In this document: one piece after another, positions 8,142-15,837 of the stretch
Layout: each line of letters begins with the position of its first letter
Position numbering within the stretch: the first letter of the stretch is position 1
Origin: an uncultured Sphingomonas sp.
Lineage (GTDB): Bacteria; Pseudomonadota; Alphaproteobacteria; Sphingomonadales; Sphingomonadaceae
Assembly (NCBI RefSeq): GCF_936927845.1
Contig: NZ_CAKZHV010000068.1
Location: forward strand, 124,001-188,000
Direction: 5' to 3'
Length of the DNA stretch: 64,000 nt
Notes under the pieces: generated by a model
Seen by the model: only the letters and a program-made list of their open reading frames with translations
Told to the model about the DNA's origin: nothing
Databases searched by the model: none
Translations under genes and position numbers: made by a program

Positions 8142-8193
8142 GCGTTCGTTCTCGTGGATTGCGCGGCGCGGCAACCCTGCCTACGTGGACCTC

Positions 8194-10497
8194 GTGACCG
8201 ATACGCAGATTGCTGAACCGCCCTATTTATCCGGGCTCAACGCGCCGCAGCGCAACGCGGTGCTGACCACCGACGGCCCGGTACTCGTCCTGGCGGGCGC
8301 GGGCACCGGCAAGACCGCGGCATTGACCGCGCGCCTCGCGCATCTGCTCTATACGCGTCGCGCCTGGCCGTCGGAGATCCTGTCGGTCACCTTCACCAAC
8401 AAGGCCGCGCGCGAGATGCGCGAGCGTGTCGGCCGGCTCGTCGGCGACGCGGTGGAGGGGATGCCGTGGCTCGGCACATTCCACGCGATCGGCGCCAAGA
8501 TGCTGCGCCGCCATGCCGAACTGGTCGGGCTGCAATCCAATTTCACCATTCTCGATACCGACGACCAGCTCCGCCTGCTCAAGCAGTTGATCGTTGCCGC
8601 CGATATCGACGAGAAACGCTTTCCCGCCCGCAGCCTTGCCGGGCTGATCGACGAGTGGAAGAACAAGGGCCTGACCCCGCGCGAGATCGACGCGGGCGAG
8701 AGCGAGCGCTACGCCAACGGCCGCGGCGGCGAGCTGTATGAGCAGTATCAGGCGCGGTTGAAGGCGGTGAACGCCTGCGATTTCGGCGACCTGCTGCTCC
8801 ACGTCCTGACCATCCTGAAAAGCAATCGTGAGGCGCTGGAGCAATATCAGCAGCGCTTCCGCTACATCATGGTGGACGAGTATCAGGACACCAACTCGGT
8901 CCAATACCTCTGGCTGCGCCTGCTCGCGCAGGAGCGGCGCAACATCTGCTGCGTCGGCGACGACGACCAGTCGATCTACTCGTGGCGCGGCGCGCAGGTC
9001 GAGAATATCCTCAAGTTCGAGAAGGATTTCCCCGGCGCCAAGGTGATCCGGCTCGAACAGAATTACCGCTCCACCCCGCACATCCTCGGCGCGGCCTCGG
9101 GCGTGATCGCGAACAACGGCGGGCGGCTCGGCAAGCAGCTCTGGACCGAGCTCGATGCCGGCGAGAAGGTGCGCGTCATCGGCGTGTGGGACGGCCCCGA
9201 AGAGGCACGCCGCGTCTCCGACGAGGTGGAATCGTGCCAGCGTGCGGGCAAGAGCCTCGACGACGTCGCCATCCTCGTGCGCGCGCAGCACCAGACACGC
9301 GAGTTCGAAGACCGCTTCATCTCGGTCGGCCTGCCCTACCGCATCGTCGGCGGCTTCCGCTTCTACGAGCGCGCGGAGATCCGCGACGCGCTCGCCTATT
9401 TGCGCATCGTCAACCAGCCCGCCGACGACCTCGCGTTCGAGCGGATCGTCAACGTGCCCAAGCGCGGGTTGGGCGACAAGGCGGTGGCGAAGCTCCATCA
9501 GCTCGCGCGTGCCGAGGGGCTGCCGCTCAGTCTCGCCGCCGCGCGCATCCTCGACAGTGACGAGCTGACGCCGCAGGCGCGCAAGTCGCTCGGCCGTTTC
9601 GTCGGCGACGTTGCGCGCTGGCGCGACATGGCGCGCGACCTGCCGCATCCCGAACTCGCCCGGCAATTGCTCGATGAGAGCGGCTACACCGCGATGCTCC
9701 AGGCCGAGAAGACGACCGAGGCCGCCGGGCGACTGGAGAACCTGTCCGAGCTCGTCCGCGCGATGGAGGAGTATGAGGATCTCGGCGCGTTCCTCGAACA
9801 CGTCAGCCTCGTCATGGATAACGAGGCGACGCGCGAGGACCCCAAGATCACGATCATGACGATCCATGCCGCCAAGGGGCTGGAATATGACACCGTGTTC
9901 CTCGTCGGCTGGGAAGAGGGGCTGTTTCCGTCGCAGCGCGCACTCGATGAGGGCGGGACGCGCAGCCTGGAGGAGGAGCGCCGCTTGGCTTACGTCGCGA
10001 TCACGCGCGCGCGACGCCGGGCAGTCATCTTCCACGCCGCCAACCGCCGCATCTACGGCCAGTGGACCAGCTCGATCCCGTCGCGTTTCGTCGGCGAGCT
10101 GCCGCAGGATCACATCGATAGCGAAACCACGATGTCGGGTGGCGAGAGCCTGTGGCGTGCGAACTGGACCGAGCGCGCCGATCCGTTCGCCGATGTGTCG
10201 CGCGGCACCGGCCGCGGTCCCGGCTGGCAACGCGCCGCCGGCACGCTCGGTGCCAAGCCTGGCGGCGAGTGGACCAGCCGTACCTTCACCCGCGAGCCCG
10301 CCCGTGTAGTCGAGAGCCGCGCGAGCGCGGTCAGCATCGGCAACAAGGGACGTAGCGACCTTTCGCTCGGTCAGCGCGTGTTTCACCAGAAGTTCGGCTA
10401 CGGTTCGATCGCGGAGATCGAGGGCAACAAGCTCGAGATCGATTTCGAGCAGGCCGGGCGCAAGCGCGTGATGGACAGCTTCGTCTCGATCACCTGA
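8194..10497 (+). CDS. uvrD: UvrD/PcrA-type 3'-5' DNA helicase
   Basis: SF1A ATP-dependent DNA helicase acting in nucleotide-excision and mismatch repair and in removing stalled complexes. Walker A is GAGTGKT at residues 35-41, the Walker B region is DEYQDTN from residue 228, and VAITRARR is the late motif VI. The C-terminal tail contains a Tudor-like fold seen in PcrA/UvrD (VFHQKFGYGSI ... MDSF). I start it at the GTG at 8194, giving 767 aa and an N-terminus (TDTQIAEPPYLSGLN) that fits the family. The frame stays open to 7918, but that extension crosses into the divergent pit gene and lacks family residues. The GTG at 8185 is an alternative start. Confidence 0.92.
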   Translation: MTDTQIAEPPYLSGLNAPQRNAVLTTDGPVLVLAGAGTGKTAALTARLAHLLYTRRAWPSEILSVTFTNKAAREMRERVGRLVGDAVEGMPWLGTFHAIGAKMLRRHAELVGLQSNFTILDTDDQLRLLKQLIVAADIDEKRFPARSLAGLIDEWKNKGLTPREIDAGESERYANGRGGELYEQYQARLKAVNACDFGDLLLHVLTILKSNREALEQYQQRFRYIMVDEYQDTNSVQYLWLRLLAQERRNICCVGDDDQSIYSWRGAQVENILKFEKDFPGAKVIRLEQNYRSTPHILGAASGVIANNGGRLGKQLWTELDAGEKVRVIGVWDGPEEARRVSDEVESCQRAGKSLDDVAILVRAQHQTREFEDRFISVGLPYRIVGGFRFYERAEIRDALAYLRIVNQPADDLAFERIVNVPKRGLGDKAVAKLHQLARAEGLPLSLAAARILDSDELTPQARKSLGRFVGDVARWRDMARDLPHPELARQLLDESGYTAMLQAEKTTEAAGRLENLSELVRAMEEYEDLGAFLEHVSLVMDNEATREDPKITIMTIHAAKGLEYDTVFLVGWEEGLFPSQRALDEGGTRSLEEERRLAYVAITRARRRAVIFHAANRRIYGQWTSSIPSRFVGELPQDHIDSETTMSGGESLWRANWTERADPFADVSRGTGRGPGWQRAAGTLGAKPGGEWTSRTFTREPARVVESRASAVSIGNKGRSDLSLGQRVFHQKFGYGSIAEIEGNKLEIDFEQAGRKRVMDSFVSIT

Positions 10498-10517
10498 GCC
10501 GTTCCGGCCGGCATAAT

Positions 10518-10536
10518 CCCGCTTCGGGCTTTATTT
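10518..10536 (+). terminator. Possible weak terminator after helicase gene
   Basis: A short CCCG-CTT-CGGG hairpin (10518-10528) is followed by a T-rich stretch to about 10536. It lies 20 bases after the helicase stop. The stem is only 4 bp, so the call is tentative. Confidence 0.3.
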
Positions 10537-10591
10537 CAGTCGTGCGCATCCCGTCGCACGTCACCTACGTTGTGGGCGACGGAGGTGCCGC

Positions 10592-11083
10592 ATGTCCGAG
10601 ACTGCCGAGAAGTCCGATCCAAAGCTATGGGAAAAGGTCAAGGACGAGATCACCGCCGGCGCAAAGGGCGGGAAGAAGGGCCAATGGTCCGCGCGCAAGG
10701 CGCAGATGGCGGTTCAGGAGTATAAGAAGCGCGGCGGCGGTTATGTCGGCGAGCAGGACGAGCACAATTCGCTCCACGAATGGACCGAGGAGGATTGGGG
10801 CACCAAATCGGGCAAGGAGAGCGGCAAGACCGGCGAGCGTTATCTGCCGAAGAAGGCACGCGAGAAGCTGAGCGACGAGGACTATCAGCGCACCACCGCG
10901 AAGAAGCGCGCCGACACCAAGAAGGGCAAACAATTCTCAGCCCAGCCCAAGGACGTCGCCGACAAGACCCGCTCGGCACGCGACCACCGGACCAAGGCGG
11001 AGCTCTACGCAGAGGCGAAGAAGCGCGATATTCCCGGACGATCGACGATGTCGAAAGAAGAGTTGCTCAGCGCGCTGACCTGA
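10592..11083 (+). CDS. Small basic DUF5872-like protein with SAP/Rho-N-like C-terminus
   Basis: A 163-aa soluble protein, very rich in Lys, Glu and Gly, of unknown function. Residues 14-50 (KVKDEITAG..., then GQWSARKAQMAVQEYKKRGGGY) resemble the uncharacterised DUF5872 family, from memory. The last 30 residues (RTKAELYAEAKKRDIPGRSTMSKEELLSAL) look like a SAP or Rho-N helical module, which usually binds nucleic acid. The middle is disordered and highly charged. A nucleic-acid-associated or stress role is an inference only. A good GGAGG precedes the ATG. The last 17 bases overlap the end of the convergent DoxX-like gene. Confidence 0.72.
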   Translation: MSETAEKSDPKLWEKVKDEITAGAKGGKKGQWSARKAQMAVQEYKKRGGGYVGEQDEHNSLHEWTEEDWGTKSGKESGKTGERYLPKKAREKLSDEDYQRTTAKKRADTKKGKQFSAQPKDVADKTRSARDHRTKAELYAEAKKRDIPGRSTMSKEELLSALT

Positions 11084-11462
11084 CACGCACAGCGCCGCTC
11101 GCCCACAGCGCCCACCAGAGAATGAGCGGCTGCAATGCGAGCCGCGGTGCGTGATACCAGAGCGGCAGCCCCGTGCCGTGCGACAGATCCTGCATTGCGT
11201 GCTGGACGTTGGCGGGCCAGACGCACAAGGCGTAAGCGGCGAGCGCCCAGCCGGCCAAGCGACGGAATCGGTGGGTGGTCAGCGCAACCGCACCGATCAA
11301 CTCGCAGATGCCGGTCGCGAGCACGACCAAGCGCGGCTGCGGTACCCACCCAGGCACGATCCGCACCATCGCCTGCGTGAAATAGAGATGGCCGATCCCG
11401 GCAAGCCCGTAGAAGCCGATGAGGAGCCATCGCCCGACCCGCCGGGCCGTCGTCTCGCTCAC
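11067..11462 (-). CDS. DoxX-like small membrane protein
   Basis: Inner-membrane protein of 131 aa with four hydrophobic segments and the GFYGLAGIGHLYF start typical of DoxX/DoxX-like proteins. Later features are a GICELIGAVAL helix and a WPANVQHAMQDL segment. DoxX relatives are linked to redox or respiratory complexes in a few species; no specific function can be given here. It starts with GTG at 11462, overlapping the stop of the upstream gene by 4 bases (GTGA), so the two are likely co-translated. Its 3' end overlaps the convergent DUF5872-like gene by 17 bp. Confidence 0.75.
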   Translation of the reverse strand: MSETTARRVGRWLLIGFYGLAGIGHLYFTQAMVRIVPGWVPQPRLVVLATGICELIGAVALTTHRFRRLAGWALAAYALCVWPANVQHAMQDLSHGTGLPLWYHAPRLALQPLILWWALWASGAVRVRSAR

Positions 11463-11803
11463 TGCTCGATCGCGAGCAGCGTCACTCCGTCGTACTTGCC
11501 GTCCTTCGCATCGAACAGCGCGCTTGCCGCGAAACGCCGGGGCGTGACGCGCAGCCCGGTCAGCCCGGTCAGCTTGAACGCGCCGATCTTCGCCTCGCGC
11601 GGCGGCTGACCGTCACGTTCGAGGGTCAGCGCGTCGAGGTAGATTTCGCCATGCTTGGTGTAGACGATATGCGGCGCGAGCGTCACCGCGCCGCGATTGT
11701 AACTGGCCGCGATCGCCTGCTGCTTCACGATGGCTTCGAACACGAGCGGCATCGTGTCCGGAATAGCCGCAACGGGGCGATCCTCACTGATGGTCAACGT
11801 CAT
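11459..11803 (-). CDS. Small conserved protein with WYL-like fold (no HTH)
   Basis: A 114-aa soluble protein. The pattern IAASYN...TLAPHIVYTKHGEIYLDALTLERDG...KIGAFKLTGLTGLRV resembles the SH3-like beta-barrel of WYL domains, which sense ligands in bacterial transcription and phage-defence regulators. There is no DNA-binding domain, so any regulatory role would need a partner. This assignment is by eye and the true family may differ. It overlaps the DoxX-like gene by 4 bases downstream and lies 85 bases after the prolyl oligopeptidase gene on the same strand. Confidence 0.6.
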   Translation of the reverse strand: MTLTISEDRPVAAIPDTMPLVFEAIVKQQAIAASYNRGAVTLAPHIVYTKHGEIYLDALTLERDGQPPREAKIGAFKLTGLTGLRVTPRRFAASALFDAKDGKYDGVTLLAIEQ

Positions 11804-11888
11804 TCACCTATCATAGCCGCACTCGCTGCGGTGCAGCAAGAACGTGCGACGAAACGGCGGGTTTCCGCCGCTCGCCGCACGGTGTCGA

Positions 11889-14024
11889 TCATTTCGCCGC
11901 CGGCGGCACCATCAGCTTCTGCGCGAAATAGGTCATCTGCAGCGCGTTGAGCCGTGCGCCCTGCTCGATGTCGGCATCGCCCGAGTGACCGCCGGCGGTG
12001 TCCTCGTAGAACAGGTAGGGCAGTCCATATTCCTTCATTCGCGCGGCGAATTTGCGCGCGTGCTGCGGGCCGACGCGATCGTCCTTGGTCGTCGTCCAGA
12101 TGTACGGCTCGGGATAGGTCACGCCGCGCTTGAGGTTCTGGTACGGCGAGATCTTCTGGAGAAACGCGCGCTCCTCGGGCACGCTCACCGAACCATATTC
12201 GTCGACCCACGACGCGCCCGCCGCGATCTGTTCGTAGCGAATCATGTCGAGCAGCGGCACCTGGATCGTCACCGCCCTCCACATGTCGGGGTGCTGGTTG
12301 AACTCGACCCCCATCAGCAGGCCGCCATTCGAGCCACCGTAGATACCGAGCTTCGCCGGACTGGTGAGCCGCCGCGCGAACAGGTCGCGCGCGACCGCGG
12401 CGAAATCGTCGTAGATGATCTGACGTTTGGTCTTGCGTCCCGCATCGTGCCATGCCGGACCGAACTCGCCACCACCGCGGATGTTGGCGAGCACATAGGC
12501 GCCGCCGCGCTCCAGCCACAGCTTGCCCGTAAGTGCGGCGTAGCTGGGTGTCATCGATGACTGGAAACCGCCGTACGCCGTCATGAGCGTCGGCGTGCTG
12601 CCGTCGAGTGGCGCGTTCCGGGCACGGACGACGAAATAGGGGATCTTCGTCCCGTCGCTCGATACCGCCTCGAACTGTTCGGACACGAGCCCGGACGCAT
12701 CGAAGCGCGCGGGCAGCGCCTTCACCTGCTGCGGCGCGGCGGTGCCGTTCGCCGACGCCGACCACAAGGTCGTGGGAGCAAGGAAACTGGTGACGGTCAG
12801 ATAGGCGTCGTCGCTGTGATCGGTCGCGCTCGCGACGCCGACCGACGCATTGTCGGGCAAGGCGAGCTGGCGCTGCGTCCACCCGCCCGCGCCGTGCGTG
12901 AACACGATCGCGCGGCCGCGCACGTTGTCGTACACGCTGGCGATCACGTGACCGCGCGTGGTGGTCACGCGGTCGACCGACTGACGCGGGGTCGGCGCGA
13001 AGACGAGCTGCGGCGTGAAGCGGCCCTTCACCACCTCACCGAGCGGGGCCGAGGCGATGGCGCCTGCGGGGATCGCGCCCCAGGGATCGCTCGTCTCGAA
13101 GATGACGTGCCCGTCGACCATGCCGCTCGCGAACGTGCGGGCGGGTACGTCGAGCTTCACCAGCTTGCCGTCATGCTCGACCAACGTCTCGCCGCCGAAG
13201 AAGGTCGGGCGGCGCTGCACCATGACGACGCGGTTGCCCGACCCATCCTCCATCACCATGCCGTAGGTGCCGAGCTGGTCTTCGGGCTTGCCGCGATAGA
13301 TTTCCTCAGCCTGCGACAGCGGCTGGCCACGCTTCACGCGTTTGACGACGAAGGGGTAGCCCGAGCCGGTCATCGTACCCGGACCCCAATCGCGAGAAAC
13401 GATCAGCGTGTCGGCATCGATCCAGTCGGCACCCTGCTTCGAGGTCGGCAGATTGAAACCGTTCGCCACGAACGCGCCGGTTTCCAGATCGAACTCGCGG
13501 TAGGTCACCGCGTCCTCGCCGCCCTCCGACAGCGCCACCAGGCAGCGACGCTCGTCCGGTTCGAGGCAGGTCAGCCCCTTCCAAACCCATTTCTTGTTCT
13601 CGGTCCGGCTGAGCGCGTCGAGGTCAAGCGCGATCGTCCAGGCCGGCTCGCTCGCGGCATAGCCCTGCTTGGTCGTCCAGCGCAGCACACCCTGCGGATG
13701 ATCGGCGTCGCGCCAGAAATTATAGAGGCGGCCGTGCAGTTGCATCGGCATCGCGATCCGGTCCTTCGCCGACGCGATCGCCAGCGCCTCGGCGTAGAAT
13801 TGCTTGTAACGGGGATCGTTCTGCAGCCGCGGCAGCGTGCGCGCATTTTCCGCCGCTACCCAGGCGAGCGGCTTCGCCCCGTCCTTGTCCTCCAGCCAGA
13901 TGTAGGGATCGTCATTCTGGACGGCGGGGGTCGAGGCGGGCGTGGCCGCGGCAGGTTTCGTCATCGGCTTGTTGTGGGTGGTCGCCTGGGCGGCCGCAAC
14001 CATTGCGAGGGAAAGCAGGATCAT
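11889..14024 (-). CDS. Prolyl oligopeptidase family serine peptidase (S9)
   Basis: Probably periplasmic serine peptidase of 711 aa that cleaves short peptides, often after proline. A short hydrophobic leader (residues 1-14, ending AQA) suggests export. Residues about 38-450 form the beta-propeller, beginning DDPYIWLED. The catalytic alpha/beta hydrolase domain follows, with the nucleophile in GGSNGG (S565), the acid in TKDDRV (D648/D649) and the histidine in GGHSGD (H680). The ANIRGGGEFGPAWH segment is also S9-typical. It is divergent from the DHA2 exporter, with 53 bp between the starts. Length and motifs agree with S9A; the substrate is unknown. Confidence 0.92.
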   Translation of the reverse strand: MILLSLAMVAAAQATTHNKPMTKPAAATPASTPAVQNDDPYIWLEDKDGAKPLAWVAAENARTLPRLQNDPRYKQFYAEALAIASAKDRIAMPMQLHGRLYNFWRDADHPQGVLRWTTKQGYAASEPAWTIALDLDALSRTENKKWVWKGLTCLEPDERRCLVALSEGGEDAVTYREFDLETGAFVANGFNLPTSKQGADWIDADTLIVSRDWGPGTMTGSGYPFVVKRVKRGQPLSQAEEIYRGKPEDQLGTYGMVMEDGSGNRVVMVQRRPTFFGGETLVEHDGKLVKLDVPARTFASGMVDGHVIFETSDPWGAIPAGAIASAPLGEVVKGRFTPQLVFAPTPRQSVDRVTTTRGHVIASVYDNVRGRAIVFTHGAGGWTQRQLALPDNASVGVASATDHSDDAYLTVTSFLAPTTLWSASANGTAAPQQVKALPARFDASGLVSEQFEAVSSDGTKIPYFVVRARNAPLDGSTPTLMTAYGGFQSSMTPSYAALTGKLWLERGGAYVLANIRGGGEFGPAWHDAGRKTKRQIIYDDFAAVARDLFARRLTSPAKLGIYGGSNGGLLMGVEFNQHPDMWRAVTIQVPLLDMIRYEQIAAGASWVDEYGSVSVPEERAFLQKISPYQNLKRGVTYPEPYIWTTTKDDRVGPQHARKFAARMKEYGLPYLFYEDTAGGHSGDADIEQGARLNALQMTYFAQKLMVPPAAK

Positions 14025-14077
14025 TCAGTGCTCCGTACAGCTTGGCACCATTGTGACGCTGCGGCATTGGCAGGGCA

Positions 14078-15499
14078 ATGGAGCGTAATCCCCCTGTCCC
14101 CGAGCAGCCCGACGGTTTGCCGACACCCCGGCGTTTCGCCGCGATCGCGGCGCTGTGCTTCGGTACCGCGCTGGTTATCATCGATGGCGGCGTGGCGAAC
14201 GTCGCCTTGCCGACGATCGCGCGCGACCTAGGGGTCACCTCCAGCTCGGTCGTCTCGATCGTCACGGTCTATCAGTTGATGCTCGTCATGCTGATGCTGC
14301 CGTTCGCGGGGCTTGGCGAGCGGATCGGGCTGAAGCGCATGTACCAGCTTGGCCAGTTGATCTTCACCGTCGCGACCTTGCTATGCTTTTCCGCCAAAAG
14401 CCTGCCGTTCCTGCTGGTGGTGCGCGCGGCGCAGGCGATCGGCGCGGCGGGCGCGCTGGCGGTGGCGAGCGCGCTGATCCGCCAGACCTATCCGACGAAG
14501 CAACTGGGCCGCGGGCTCGGCATCAATTCGGTGATCGTGTCGAGCTCGGCCGCGGCGGCGCCGACGATCGGTGGCCTCGTGCTCGCGGTGGCGCCGTGGC
14601 CATGGGTGTTCGCCAGCGCGATTCCGTTCGCGATCGGCTCGCTCGTGCTCGGACGCGCGCTGCCCAACCCGCCGCCGCGCGACCGCCACTTCGATCTTGC
14701 CGGTGCGGTGATGTGCGCGGCGATGTTCGGTTTGGTGATCGGTGGGCTGGAGAGCGCGGTCCACGGGGACAGCCCGGTGGTGTCGGGCGCCATCGTGCTG
14801 CTGGGTATCGTCGTCGGCGTTTATTTCGTCCGGCGCGAGCGCGGTGCGGAGAGCCCGATCCTGCCGATCGACCTGCTCGGCCGCCCGGTGATCGCGCTGT
14901 CGGCGATCGGTGCATTCACAGCGTTCACTGCTTCGATGACCTTGCTGCTGTCGACGCCGTTCCGGCTCACCCACGCTTATGGCTTCTCGGCCGCGGAGGT
15001 CGGCGCGGCGATCGCACCGTGGCCGCTGACCAACATGATCGTCGCGCCGCTCGCCGGCTGGTTGTCCGACCGCGTGCCCGCTGGCCTGCTCGGCGGGATC
15101 GGGATGGCGATCTCGATCACCGCGCTCGCGCTCCTCGCCTATATGCCGGCCGACCCTAGCTATTTCGACATTGCATGGCGCATGGCGCTGTGCGGATCGG
15201 GGTTCGGCACGTTCCTGCCGCCCAATGCACGCCTGATCATCGGATCCGCCCCGCGCGAGCGCGCAGCGGCGGCGGGCGGGCTGGTCAGCACGGTGCGGCT
15301 GGTGGGGCAGACGACCGGCGCGACGCTGGTTGCGGCGCTACTCGCATTCGGCGTCGGCGCGAGCAGCACGCCGCCGCTGGTCGCCGCGGGGTTGGCGCTG
15401 GTCGCGGGCCTGTGCAGCCTCGCGCGGTTACGCCCGTCGATCCGCAACCCGCAGCGCAGCGAGACGCAGGACGTCCAACCCGCCTCACCGGTGCGTTGA
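14078..15499 (+). CDS. DHA2-type MFS drug/metabolite exporter
   Basis: Proton-antiport MFS exporter of the EmrB/QacA (DHA2, 14-helix) group, 473 aa, in the inner membrane. The first helix reads ALCFGTALVIIDGGVANVALPTIARDL, the usual DHA2 start with an acidic residue in helix 1. GERIGLKR is the loop 2-3 motif and GWLSDRVP sits later. No membrane-fusion protein or outer-membrane channel is encoded next to it, so it may work alone. Substrates cannot be predicted. It ends 2 bases from the convergent DUF423 gene. Confidence 0.87.
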   Translation: MERNPPVPEQPDGLPTPRRFAAIAALCFGTALVIIDGGVANVALPTIARDLGVTSSSVVSIVTVYQLMLVMLMLPFAGLGERIGLKRMYQLGQLIFTVATLLCFSAKSLPFLLVVRAAQAIGAAGALAVASALIRQTYPTKQLGRGLGINSVIVSSSAAAAPTIGGLVLAVAPWPWVFASAIPFAIGSLVLGRALPNPPPRDRHFDLAGAVMCAAMFGLVIGGLESAVHGDSPVVSGAIVLLGIVVGVYFVRRERGAESPILPIDLLGRPVIALSAIGAFTAFTASMTLLLSTPFRLTHAYGFSAAEVGAAIAPWPLTNMIVAPLAGWLSDRVPAGLLGGIGMAISITALALLAYMPADPSYFDIAWRMALCGSGFGTFLPPNARLIIGSAPRERAAAAGGLVSTVRLVGQTTGATLVAALLAFGVGASSTPPLVAAGLALVAGLCSLARLRPSIRNPQRSETQDVQPASPVR

Positions 15500-15501
15500 T
15501 C

Positions 15502-15837
15502 TCAGCCGCCGCGCGCCGCGATCCAGGCGAGCCACAGCCATCCGGCGATCAGCACGGTGCCCCCGATCGGCGTGATCGCGCCGAACCAGCGCGGCGCACC
15601 CACTGCCATCAGGTACAACGTGCCCGCGAAGATCGCGCTTCCCGTGACGAACAGCCAGCCGGGTCCGCGCGCGTCGAGCCGCATCGTGACCAGTGCAGCG
15701 ACCGCGTGGATGAGCTGGTACTGCCCGCCGGTCTTCAGCCACTCGGCCGCCTCACCACTCGCGCCATGTGCGCCGAAGGCGCCCGCGCCGACGGCGAGCC
15801 CGCCCGACAGCGCCGCAAGAAGCATCAGCAGGTTCAT
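15502..15837 (-). CDS. DUF423 family small membrane protein
   Basis: A 111-aa protein with four predicted membrane segments. It shows the family landmarks GAGAFGAHG near residue 18, the YQLIHAVAAL segment and SAIFAGTLYLMAVG. DUF423 (E. coli YgdD) is widespread and of unknown function. The ATG overlaps the stop of the antiporter gene by 4 bases (ATGA), making it the last gene of the radA-side minus-strand cluster, probably by operon position only. Confidence 0.88.
   Translation of the reverse strand: MNLLMLLAALSGGLAVGAGAFGAHGASGEAAEWLKTGGQYQLIHAVAALVTMRLDARGPGWLFVTGSAIFAGTLYLMAVGAPRWFGAITPIGGTVLIAGWLWLAWIAARGG

Noticed and set aside
7918..8193. N-terminal extension of the helicase reading frame
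   Set aside because: It would overlap the divergent pit gene and its Pho-box-like site and lacks family residues; the GTG at 8194 fits better.
8227..10386. 719-codon open frame antisense to the UvrD-type helicase
   Set aside because: It lies wholly over a gene with complete helicase motifs; its translation is Arg/Asp/Glu-rich without domains. Long antisense frames are expected in GC-biased DNA.
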